The notes below the pieces were generated by a model. The model was not told the origin of the DNA, searched no databases, and saw only the letters and a list, made by a program, of their open reading frames with translations. Positions 1-5,861 of a DNA stretch of 8,049 nt are shown here, in pieces; the first letter of the stretch is position 1; the number at the start of each line of letters is the position of its first letter. The DNA is taken from contig JAFDHR010000103.1 of NCBI GenBank assembly GCA_019308645.1, positions 1 through 8,049 of the forward strand. The letters run 5' to 3'. The stretch comes from Deltaproteobacteria bacterium (GTDB taxonomy: Bacteria > Desulfobacterota > DSM-4660 > Desulfatiglandales > B25-G16). The position numbers and the translations under genes are program-made.

Positions 1-513
1 ACAGCAGCTGTTCGATTGGTGGGTAGTTCTCGCGTCAACCTGTATGCAGCTATTTCTGCAGGTATAGCTGCTCTCTGGGGCCCTTTGCATGGAGGAGCTA
101 ACCAGGCGGTAGTGGAGATGCTCCAGGAAATATATGATTGTGGAGGAGACCTGGCGCCCTTTTTGTCGAGGGCAAAAGATAAGAATAATCCTTTCCGTAT
201 AATGGGCTTTGGCCACAGGGTTTATAAAACCTATGACCCGAGAGCGCGTATCATGAAAAAGATGTGCGATAAGGTTTTAAAGAAGCTAAAACTGAGAGAT
301 CCCCTTCTGGATATAGCTAAGCGGTTGGAAGAGATCGCTTTGAAAGACAAGTACTTTATAGATCATCATCTCTATCCGAATGTAGATTTCTACAGCGGTG
401 TTGTTCTGAGGGCCATTGGCATCCCTTTGAACATGTTTCCGGTCATGTTTGCCATTGGGCGCCTTCCCGGGTGGATCAGCCAATGGAAGGAAAGTCACGA
501 AGATCCCGAGTAG
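1..513 (+). CDS. gltA: Citrate synthase (type II), 3' part only, C-terminally truncated
   Basis: The reading frame is open from base 1, so the gene starts left of the window. Citrate synthase condenses acetyl-CoA with oxaloacetate in the cytoplasm as the first TCA-cycle step. The three catalytic residues are visible: His in GPLHGGANQ (codon 88-90), His in GFGHRVYK (214-216) and Asp in PNVDFYSG (385-387), matching E. coli His264, His305 and Asp362. The C-terminal [12 protein letters not shown] helix is also present. Family members continue after HEDPE for about 25 residues with a KI-x-RPRQ-x-Y-x-G motif, whose first Arg (Arg407 in E. coli) contacts substrate across the dimer interface. Here a TAG follows HEDPE directly and neither other forward frame supplies the motif. 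The fragment is therefore securely identified, but the product is probably impaired or inactive. It abuts a hydantoinase B remnant in the same frame. Confidence 0.93.
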   Translation, partial: TAAVRLVGSSRVNLYAAISAGIAALWGPLHGGANQAVVEMLQEIYDCGGDLAPFLSRAKDKNNPFRIMGFGHRVYKTYDPRARIMKKMCDKVLKKLKLRDPLLDIAKRLEEIALKDKYFIDHHLYPNVDFYSGVVLRAIGIPLNMFPVMFAIGRLPGWISQWKESHEDPE

Positions 514-841
514 ATGAAAGATATTAAGGCTCCTTATGAGGCATGTGAATCTAGGCAGTCTGGTAGCTATCGCTATCTTCCTTATGGTCTATTTAGTGGT
601 GAGCATGGAGCAAAGGCACAATACATAATAAATGGGGAGTCAGGGAATCCCTATGGGTTAAGCCAATTAAAGCCCTGTGATGTGATTGTCATGGATGCGC
701 TTGGCAGTGGTGGATATGGGAACACTCTGGATCGTGAGCTTAGAGAGTGCGACAAAAGACTATGGTATCGTGATCAATTCTCAAACCATGAAGGTGGATA
801 GGGACGCTACAGAAAAGTTAAGAAACTCTCTGAAGAAATGA
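514..841 (+). pseudogene. Hydantoinase B / N-methylhydantoinase B-like C-terminal remnant, frameshifted
   Basis: Two reading frames together rebuild the C-terminus of a hydantoinase B (HyuB) family protein, a subunit of ATP-dependent hydantoinases and acetone carboxylase-like enzymes. The first frame (from about 556) contains YLPYGLFSGEHGAKA, LKPCDVIVMDA and GSGGYGNTLDREL, matching the family's PPYGLFGGxxG, LKPGDVI and GGGGYGxPLxR pattern. The match is then lost; from 743 the next frame resumes with ESATKDYGIVINSQTMKVD and ends at TGA 839-841, like the family's usual ARKDYGVVI...ATxxLR terminus. The segment expected between (about a dozen residues, VLxDVxxGYVS-like) is missing, so a small deletion shifted the frame. 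The N-terminal several hundred residues are absent, and no separate start or ribosome site is convincing. The first-frame 95-codon ORF (514-801) is therefore not a gene in its own right. Confidence 0.8.
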
Positions 842-1094
842 TAATCAAAACCTACTTCTCATTTTTGTAGGTGATTGTGGCAAGAGGAAAGATTTAGGCC
901 TCAAATTCAGAGCAGCGTCACATTTTAAGTTGCTTTAGAACCTACTATCCCTTTTAACCAGCCTCCTTTCGATTGGCAATGGCCCCCTTTTCATCTTGCC
1001 TGCCCAAAAATATTCTTTTATTACCATTTAAGGTTATTCAACTTAGTCAACAACGTCCCGGATTTCACTTCATATTTTCTTAGGACAGCAATCA
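842..1094. other. Intergenic stretch between convergent units
   Basis: No convincing gene is visible on either strand. The stretch contains a weak inverted repeat (ACCTAC 850-855 / GTAGGT 867-872, 11-nt loop, no T-run after it) and the left copy of a direct repeat described separately. The + strand remnant and the - strand 199-codon gene converge here, but I see no classical intrinsic terminator. Confidence 0.5.
926..944 (+). repeat. Direct repeat, left copy
   Basis: TAAGTTGCTTTAGAACCTA matches TAAGTTGCTTTGGGACCTA at 1751-1769 in 17 of 19 positions, in the same orientation. The likeness continues weakly to a shared TCCC a few bases on. The two copies enclose the whole 199-codon gene together with its promoter. 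Confidence 0.6.
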
Positions 1095-1694
1095 TTAAAA
1101 AAGGTCAAAAAAAGAATCCTGACCCAGATGCTTTATATATTTTTTTGCAAGGTTCTTTAAAGAATCAGGCTCACCTATGTATATCCAGTCATCAACTGAG
1201 CCCAAAAAACAGTATCGCTCTGCAATGAAAGTCCTCTTTGTCTTATTCTCAAGGGTAAATCTCATGATAGGACCGTAATCTACAGCAATATTAATGATAT
1301 CTTCTATTGCAGAAACATCATGCGAATGACTGTTAAGGGAATCAAGTTTAACATCCCTAAATATGTCCTTCAATGCTTCAATATCCTGATTTGACTCAAA
1401 TATAGTTATGACTTCTCCTTTTATATCAGAAAGATAACGCCTTGAACCTTCTATCTTCTTTAACTCCTTCTCAACGATATGTTTTTCAGTATCTGAGATG
1501 AGTTGGGGTAGTTTCTTGCGCAAGAAAACTCCCCCAGTTGCGGGATGCTCGTATATTTCATAACCGTCGGGTATTTTATCAACCAACTCCCCCTTATTCT
1601 TCAGAGAAAAATGATATTTATGTTTTCCTGTCTTCGTTCTTCCTTCGTGGAGGTAATAGGTTTTGCCTCTTCTATTTTTGTATGTCACTGGCAT
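1095..1694 (-). CDS. Conserved-looking protein of unknown function, 199 residues
   Basis: A soluble protein with no signal peptide or membrane segment. Residues 1-60 form a basic, aromatic-rich module: VTYKNRRGKTYYLHEG, then RTKTGKHKYHFS, a charged linker, IPDGYEIYEHP and GVFLRKK. This looks like several short beta strands, and I have the impression of similar N-termini in other bacterial hypothetical proteins, though I cannot name a family. Residues 65-110 are helical and charged. Residues 115-199 form a second segment (HSHDVSAIEDII, DYGPIMRFTLEN, FIAERYCFLGSVDDWIYIG, then a Lys-rich helix). The ATG at 1694 is supported by GAGG nine bases upstream and a plausible promoter just before it. The gene stands alone, is A+T-rich, and is bracketed by imperfect direct repeats, so it may be a single-gene insertion. 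The gene looks real; its function is unknown. Confidence 0.75.
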   Translation of the reverse strand: MPVTYKNRRGKTYYLHEGRTKTGKHKYHFSLKNKGELVDKIPDGYEIYEHPATGGVFLRKKLPQLISDTEKHIVEKELKKIEGSRRYLSDIKGEVITIFESNQDIEALKDIFRDVKLDSLNSHSHDVSAIEDIINIAVDYGPIMRFTLENKTKRTFIAERYCFLGSVDDWIYIGEPDSLKNLAKKYIKHLGQDSFFDLF

Positions 1695-1703
1695 TTGAGG
1701 TTT

Positions 1704-1707
1704 CCTC
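1704..1707 (-). promoter_or_regulatory. Ribosome binding site of the 199-codon gene, within a mini-hairpin
   Basis: GAGG on the - strand lies nine bases before the ATG at 1694. It pairs perfectly with CCTC three bases further on (GAGG-AAA-CCTC, + strand 1697-1707), so a small hairpin could partly mask the site. Confidence 0.5.
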
Positions 1708-1715
1708 TATTTTGC

Positions 1716-1745
1716 TTTATAATTCTCGAGTTGAGGGCTGCCCAA
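1716..1745 (-). promoter_or_regulatory. Putative sigma-70 promoter of the 199-codon gene
   Basis: On the - strand, TTGGGC (1740-1745) is followed after 18 bp by TATAAA (1716-1721), a good -10 with a poor -35. Transcription would start near 1709, giving a leader of about 15 nt that just holds the GAGG site. This is a pattern match only. Confidence 0.35.
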
Positions 1746-1750
1746 ATTCA

Positions 1751-1776
1751 TAAGTTGCTTTGGGACCTAAGTCCCA
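1751..1776 (+). repeat. Direct repeat, right copy, overlapping a hairpin
   Basis: Positions 1751-1769 are the second copy of the 19-bp repeat seen at 926-944. This copy overlaps a perfect inverted repeat, TGGGAC (1761-1766), CTAA loop, GTCCCA (1771-1776), which the left copy does not form. It lies upstream of the 199-codon gene's promoter. Confidence 0.55.
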
Positions 1777-1831
1777 GTCTATGATTCTTGAATACCAAGC
1801 GCTAGAGCAGACCTCAATAATGAATTAATCA

Positions 1832-1845
1832 TGACCCCATTTACT
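1832..1845 (+). repeat. 14-bp sequence shared with the element at 4387-4428
   Basis: TGACCCCATTTACT occurs here and again exactly at 4415-4428. It overlaps the TAG stop of the 189-codon gene (1844-1846). A shorter match, GACCCCATT, occurs at 4331-4339. On the - strand these read AATGGGGTC(A), like the ends of REP-type elements. Confidence 0.5.
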
Positions 1846-2413
1846 AACGGTTACGTCTTTTCTTTTTTCTCTTTTTCTTCCTTTTCTTTCTGGCAGGCCC
1901 TGTATCCTTCATATCAGAAAGCATGCCCGGTTTTTCATCTCTAGCATTTATCGGATTTTTTAAAGCCAAACTTTGCTCCGAACCCATTTGTAAAGGCTGA
2001 TCGACAATAACCGCATCTGAGCTATCCTCGTGAAGGACCTCTTTAACAACCCTGTCGGTGACTTCCTGTAAATAGGTATCCAGTTCTGAACTGATCCTTT
2101 GAAACTCGGGCCAGAGGGTTTCATCAACAAAGCTCTTTGGCGCCTGAACCATTACCGTTGTGTAACGCTGACCACGATAGCGATAGGGCATCAAATCATA
2201 ACGACGCAGGAGGGAGACAAAGACTTTCCGTGACCACATATCCCGAAATGTGAATTTATATTCAATCGGAGGATCCTTGGGGAGCAGTTCCTGAAGACGT
2301 AATAATATACGTTGTCGCGCCAGATCCGCGGAAATCCGCTCCCCTTCAGTGGCAGCACCTGCAAAAAGGGCTTCAATCTTTATCAGTTTTTCTATTAAAG
2401 CGGCTTCGTTCAT
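1844..2413 (-). CDS. Unknown protein with helical N-terminus and polybasic tail, 189 residues
   Basis: Residues 1-45 are an amphipathic helical stretch (LIEKLIKIEALFAGAATEGE...ARQRILLRLQEL) resembling the N-terminal helices of DUF2786-type proteins; this likeness is from memory and weak. A compact conserved-looking core follows (about 50-125): EYKFTFRDMWSRKVFVSLLR, RYDLMPYRYRGQRYTTVMVQ and FVDETLWPEFQRIS. The Arg/Tyr-rich YRYRGQRYTT piece could bind nucleic acid. Residues 130-170 look disordered. The last 15 residues (175-189) are Lys/Arg at 14 positions, which suggests RNA, DNA or ribosome contact. No signal peptide or membrane segment is seen. The ATG at 2413 has only a weak upstream purine site. 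The gene lies 77 bp downstream of the 597-codon gene on the same strand and is probably co-transcribed with it. Function unknown. Confidence 0.75.
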   Translation of the reverse strand: MNEAALIEKLIKIEALFAGAATEGERISADLARQRILLRLQELLPKDPPIEYKFTFRDMWSRKVFVSLLRRYDLMPYRYRGQRYTTVMVQAPKSFVDETLWPEFQRISSELDTYLQEVTDRVVKEVLHEDSSDAVIVDQPLQMGSEQSLALKNPINARDEKPGMLSDMKDTGPARKKRKKKRKKKRRNR

Positions 2414-2432
2414 GTTTTACAATCCAGGCTTG

Positions 2433-2468
2433 GGCCTTTAAGTTATTTTATTGAAGGCCGATTTTTTT
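2433..2468 (+). terminator. Possible terminator hairpin on the + strand, between two - strand genes
   Basis: GGCCTT (2433-2438) and AAGGCC (2454-2459) form a 6-bp stem with a 15-nt loop, followed on the + strand by GA and seven T's (2462-2468). The orientation would stop antisense transcription; on the - strand the T-run is missing. The stem is short and the loop long, so this is uncertain. Confidence 0.25.
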
Positions 2469-2490
2469 GGACGGTGATTTTACTCTTTTG

Positions 2491-4284
2491 TCAACCAACC
2501 GGCAGATGCCTTGCTTTCATATCTCGCCACAGGTTTCGGCGGCGATCGTGTTTTTTACGCCAGTGAGTTATCAAAACGCTGTATTCGTCTCTGTTGAGTT
2601 CAAATAACGCCTGAGCCCACCGGGCATATTCCTCATAATTCGATTTATGTGCATTGGCAGGATCAGGGACGATACGCCGTAGTTGCCTTTGCCAGACTTC
2701 TAGGGCGGTTTTAAGGTATAGACCGGCTTTCATTTCCCGCAACCCCTTACGCCGAGAGGCGGTTAGATCTCCCCTGGAATCACCTTCAGCAAGAACGGTC
2801 TCCCAAAAAGAAGGATGTTTTACTTTGATATTTTCACTCTGGGGAAGGTCCCTGGTCAGTAAGGCCAGCCAGCGCCACTGTTTTCTCAACGTTTTTGTAT
2901 TGTCTTTTAGATCAGAGAGCCATTCAGTGAGCTTGTTTAAAAACCATCTTTTATCTTGCTTGACATCCAATATGGCGTCAATCAACCAGTGAATCCAACT
3001 ATCAGTAACTTTACGTGAGTCCATAAAATAAGGGTAGCTTCGAGCCGCCATTTCATTTTTCCACTGGGCAAAAAGCGGGGCAAGCGTCCCTTGAGTATCC
3101 GGTTTGGATAGACTTCGGTACGCCTTCAGGACCGTATTCCAATTTTCCGGCGTATGAAATGCCACGGCCTGTAATACGGCGGCGGCGCTGCGGCCCGGAT
3201 GGTTCAGCCGCTTCGCAACATCAGCCCAACTTGTTAATAATGAAGCAATTTCTTCATCACCCTTATTAACAAAGGACCTTTTTTCTATAAGAAGCAAAGA
3301 AGTCTCCGGTCGCCACCTTTTTTCCCCATACCATTCCAAATAACTTGAGAAGGTTTTGCCAAGAAAAAATTCAGCCTTTTCAAAATCGTTTTGCTTCAAG
3401 GCATCATCAACAAGCGGCCGGCCGTATCGCCAGTTTTTGACGAGGTGTTTTCGGCAGGATTCAAGGTATTTGCCTGCATCAAACCACTCTTCATAATTGT
3501 GGTTGATGTGGTGCCAGGCCGAATAGGTATTGTCCAAATCCAGATCATGATCGCCCTCTTTTAGAAACTCATAAATTTTCCGGCAGACACCATCAGGGAG
3601 CCGGATAAAAAATCCAGTAAATGCGTTTCTATCCAGTGCTACCATTTCAAAGGCGTTTTCAAGATCAAAAGCTTTTTCCGCAAAGCTTTGGCCGGGATCT
3701 CTTTCGTGCTGCGACGATAACCACAGCCACTTCAAAACGCATTGCGTCAATTTTTCTTCCAAAACGCACGGTTCCCCCTGGTCAGCACCCATCCATTCGG
3801 GATATGAGCCAATTTGGTCATCAATTTCCTCCAGAGCCTTCAAAAACAGATCCGGATCATCCACTTCATCATAGACATCCTCCACCAGCGTCAACATATC
3901 TTCCGCGATAGGTTCCAGGTCCCGGGCAAGGCTCCCGCCATCAAAATACGGCTCTTCCCAGTGATGGTCCTGAACCGCATATTTACCTTCCCCATCACCT
4001 ACTTCACTTATGATATCATCAAAGTTGCGCCATAGCGAAAACCAGTACTCCATTGTTCGTTGAAGGGACGTCAATCGCCTGGTTTCATCTCTGCTTGCTG
4101 AATCCTGATCTGCGACCAGAATTTTTTTCACAGTCATCGCCATGTCCGGGTCGATTTTTTCGAACTTCTCCATGTAGATGTTCAAATCGGTTGAAGCTGA
4201 CACGATCGTGAGCAAGCCTGCGATCTGCTCCGATGTCAATGATTTCATCAAAATCTGTCCGATACTATACTTTCTTTTTGACAT
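2491..4284 (-). CDS. Large alpha-helical protein of unknown function, 597 residues
   Basis: A cytoplasmic-looking, Trp-rich protein with no signal peptide, membrane segment or visible nucleotide-binding motif. Residues 12-55 (SLTSEQIAGLLTIV...DPDMAMTVKKIL) and the C-terminal third resemble the flanking helical parts of SWIM zinc-finger family proteins, especially the end: NYEEYARWAQALFEL (about 549-563) and WRKKHDRRRNLW (575-586). The SWIM signature itself (CxCx..nCxH) is absent, so this may be a SWIM-less relative; that is inference. Residues 85-190 are very acidic; 270-480 read like degenerate TPR/HEAT-type helical repeats. The ATG at 4284 follows a strong AAGGAGG (4298-4304), but 13 bases away, longer than usual; no in-frame alternative start lies between. 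It is followed by the 189-codon gene, with which it probably forms a two-gene unit. Confidence 0.8.
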   Translation of the reverse strand: MSKRKYSIGQILMKSLTSEQIAGLLTIVSASTDLNIYMEKFEKIDPDMAMTVKKILVADQDSASRDETRRLTSLQRTMEYWFSLWRNFDDIISEVGDGEGKYAVQDHHWEEPYFDGGSLARDLEPIAEDMLTLVEDVYDEVDDPDLFLKALEEIDDQIGSYPEWMGADQGEPCVLEEKLTQCVLKWLWLSSQHERDPGQSFAEKAFDLENAFEMVALDRNAFTGFFIRLPDGVCRKIYEFLKEGDHDLDLDNTYSAWHHINHNYEEWFDAGKYLESCRKHLVKNWRYGRPLVDDALKQNDFEKAEFFLGKTFSSYLEWYGEKRWRPETSLLLIEKRSFVNKGDEEIASLLTSWADVAKRLNHPGRSAAAVLQAVAFHTPENWNTVLKAYRSLSKPDTQGTLAPLFAQWKNEMAARSYPYFMDSRKVTDSWIHWLIDAILDVKQDKRWFLNKLTEWLSDLKDNTKTLRKQWRWLALLTRDLPQSENIKVKHPSFWETVLAEGDSRGDLTASRRKGLREMKAGLYLKTALEVWQRQLRRIVPDPANAHKSNYEEYARWAQALFELNRDEYSVLITHWRKKHDRRRNLWRDMKARHLPVG

Positions 4285-4297
4285 TTCTCTTGCTATG

Positions 4298-4304
4298 CCT
4301 CCTT
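4298..4304 (-). promoter_or_regulatory. Shine-Dalgarno site of the 597-codon gene, long spacing
   Basis: AAGGAGG on the - strand, a near-perfect ribosome site, is 13 bases from the ATG at 4284. The 13-base spacer holds no ATG, GTG or TTG, so the ATG remains the best start despite the distance. Confidence 0.6.
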
Positions 4305-4386
4305 CCCAATTTTATGATCCGGACATGCCAGACCCCATTGAATTTTCCAAATTAAAACGATCTCCGGAATGTCTAGACAAGGAAAA

Positions 4387-4421
4387 GGGGACAAACCTTT
4401 ACTTTTAGACTTTCTGACCCC
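4387..4421. repeat. Imperfect inverted repeat with GGGG ends, REP-like
   Basis: The segment begins GGGGACAAACC and ends TTTCTGACCCC, so its two strands begin GGGGaCAaA and GGGGtCAgA. Such GGGGTCAG/GGGGACA ends are, from general knowledge, common in REP-type repeats and small transposon ends of Proteobacteria and Desulfobacterota. It adjoins the hairpin island on its right, and the 14-mer also found at 1832-1845 overlaps its right end (4415-4428). Confidence 0.5.
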
Positions 4422-4439
4422 ATTTACTGCACCTATGCA

Positions 4440-4602
4440 CACCCCTACTAACGCTTCGCCACGCCATCACTGGTCGTCGACGCATAGCTCGGGGCCGGAG
4501 CGGATCGCTACTCCTTACTCCGTAGAGGACTTGGCTCTAAAGCCTCACCTCCTCCTTCATGCCGGTCTTAACCGGCGCTTTCAGAGCGTCCCGCTTTACC
4601 AT
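4440..4602. repeat. G+C-rich hairpin island, possible mobile-element remnant
   Basis: Base composition jumps compared with both flanks. Visible hairpins are AGCG-GAT-CGCT (4499-4509), GGCT-CTAA-AGCC (4533-4544), a perfect GCCGGT-CTTA-ACCGGC (4561-4576) and CGCT/AGCG (4576-4588). The palindrome CGTCGACG lies near 4473. The density of small stems suggests a REP/BIME-like element or the structured end of a mobile element. The exact class is not recognised. Confidence 0.45.
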
Positions 4603-4611
4603 TCAGTAATA

Positions 4612-5841
4612 TCAATTAAGGGATTCCCATAGCTTTTCAGCTGGAAAATACTTGACTTGGCTCAAGATTGAAAACGGATACTTAGGATCTTTGAAAGTCT
4701 TACCTACATAAAGACCAGAATTAACCATATTGTATTTTGGGTTAATAGATTTCTTTCCCTGAAGTCCTCTAAATGTCAATGTTCGGAGAACTTTCGCCAC
4801 GCTTAGAGAGTCAATGTCTCCTGCCTGCTCTATCGCCTTGACTAATACCAAGAGACTATCATACGCCATAATTGCAACTTCTGGTGGCCAGCTCCCTGTT
4901 CTTTGCATAAATGCGTGTGAGAAGCTCCTCATCTCGGGTGTGTCTATGGCATAGAAGGGGGCTTCGGAATAGCCGATCAAGCCGCTAGGCATCTGGTCTT
5001 TCATTGCCTGTAAAACGTTCAGATCAAAAGAACCAACAAAAGCAGTTTTCTTAAAAAAACCCATCTCCTTCGCCTGACTCATAAATTCCACCAAAGATCT
5101 CCATCTCAAAGTGCAAAATACTGCGTCCGGCCTAGCATCCAGAATTTCTAAAACTTGCGCGGAGAAGTCTTTTGTCATAGGTTCAACCGTTACACTTTTC
5201 GTTAGTCTAAACTCTTTGACCTTTTTTGCCATGTATTCTTTCCAAGATTTAGCCTCTTCTATATCGAGAATGCTTTTAGACCCTAATGAAATATATTTCT
5301 TGTAAGGCTGATCACTGAGATACATGCCCACAGCCTTTCCCTTCATGTATGTACTCGGAGGGATCTGTAACATGAAAGGATGAGCCATTTTAATGGTTAG
5401 CTTCGCAGCATGGGATGCCGGAAATAGACAAACTTTATTGTATTTCTTGGCTATTTTAGTCACCTGTTGAGCGCTTACGGCGTGCATAGGTCCAATCAAG
5501 AAATCCACTTTCTCATTTGTTATCAATTCCTCGGCAATTATCGCGCTCACTGCGGGTTTATAGTCGTAGTCTCTAGTGTACAGTTTGAGTTTCCTCTTCC
5601 CACAGACACCTCCTCTCTTGTTGATTTCATCAATGCCTATCATTAATGCAGTCTCTTGAGCTTTGTAAAATGGAGCAAACGGGGCACTAGTACTTGCAAT
5701 AAAGCCTAACTTAATGGGCGGTCCGGGCTCGGGGCAACCTCGAACTGCTGGCGATGCCCAGGCAATCTTGATGAAAATTGCAAGAAACACATAAATACTA
5801 AGTCCCAGAGAGCATGATTTAATGTAATTTATCCTCTTCAT
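4612..5841 (-). CDS. Periplasmic ligand-binding protein, branched-chain amino acid (LivJ / Peripla_BP_6) type
   Basis: A type I periplasmic binding protein of 409 residues, near the usual family length. Residues 1-29 are a signal peptide (basic MKRINYIK, hydrophobic core to about 26, likely cut after AWA). The Cys in VRGC lacks a lipobox, so it should be a soluble periplasmic protein, not a lipoprotein. Family landmarks are IKLGFIASTSAPFAPFYK, ALMIGIDEINKRGGV, ELITNEKVDFLIGPMHAVSA, FPASHAAKLT, a second-lobe KDFSAQVLEILDARPDAVF and PEVAIMAYDSLLVL. Cys36 and Cys80 could form a disulfide. The ligand cannot be read from sequence; amino acids, amides, urea and aromatic acids are all bound within this family. 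No permease or ATPase gene is nearby. It starts 20 bp after the TPR membrane-protein gene with a modest AGGG ribosome site, so the two are almost certainly one operon, which hints at a sensory rather than transport role. Confidence 0.9.
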   Translation of the reverse strand: MKRINYIKSCSLGLSIYVFLAIFIKIAWASPAVRGCPEPGPPIKLGFIASTSAPFAPFYKAQETALMIGIDEINKRGGVCGKRKLKLYTRDYDYKPAVSAIIAEELITNEKVDFLIGPMHAVSAQQVTKIAKKYNKVCLFPASHAAKLTIKMAHPFMLQIPPSTYMKGKAVGMYLSDQPYKKYISLGSKSILDIEEAKSWKEYMAKKVKEFRLTKSVTVEPMTKDFSAQVLEILDARPDAVFCTLRWRSLVEFMSQAKEMGFFKKTAFVGSFDLNVLQAMKDQMPSGLIGYSEAPFYAIDTPEMRSFSHAFMQRTGSWPPEVAIMAYDSLLVLVKAIEQAGDIDSLSVAKVLRTLTFRGLQGKKSINPKYNMVNSGLYVGKTFKDPKYPFSILSQVKYFPAEKLWESLN

Positions 5842-5861
5842 TTTACAACCCTGCGAAAAGT

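Larger units (their letters stand above)
4285..4611. other. Gene-free interval holding a repeat element remnant
   Basis: The 327 bp between the 597-codon gene and the binding-protein gene carry no credible gene. They contain the upstream region of the 597-codon gene (4285-4380, A+T-rich, with two TCCGGA palindromes at 4318-4323 and 4363-4368), an inverted repeat with GGGG ends (4387-4421) and a G+C-rich hairpin island (about 4440-4600). The - strand frame starting at ATG 4602 is open to TAA 4405-4407 except for one TAG (4537-4539), so a decayed coding remnant is possible. I do not recognise its product. Confidence 0.5.

Noticed and set aside
514..801. A separate 95-codon gene directly after citrate synthase
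   Set aside because: The sequence matches an internal C-terminal piece of hydantoinase B and continues in another frame to 841, so it is part of a pseudogene.
850..872. Terminator after the hydantoinase remnant
   Set aside because: The ACCTAC/GTAGGT stem is short, has an 11-nt loop and no downstream T-run.
1538..1784. Two overlapping + strand ORFs opposite the 199-codon gene start
   Set aside because: Antisense shadows of a better supported gene, without ribosome sites and with unlikely composition.
4369..4632. 87-codon + strand ORF across the gene-free interval
   Set aside because: It is low in protein-like character, spans the inverted repeat and hairpin island, and overlaps the end of the binding-protein gene on the other strand.
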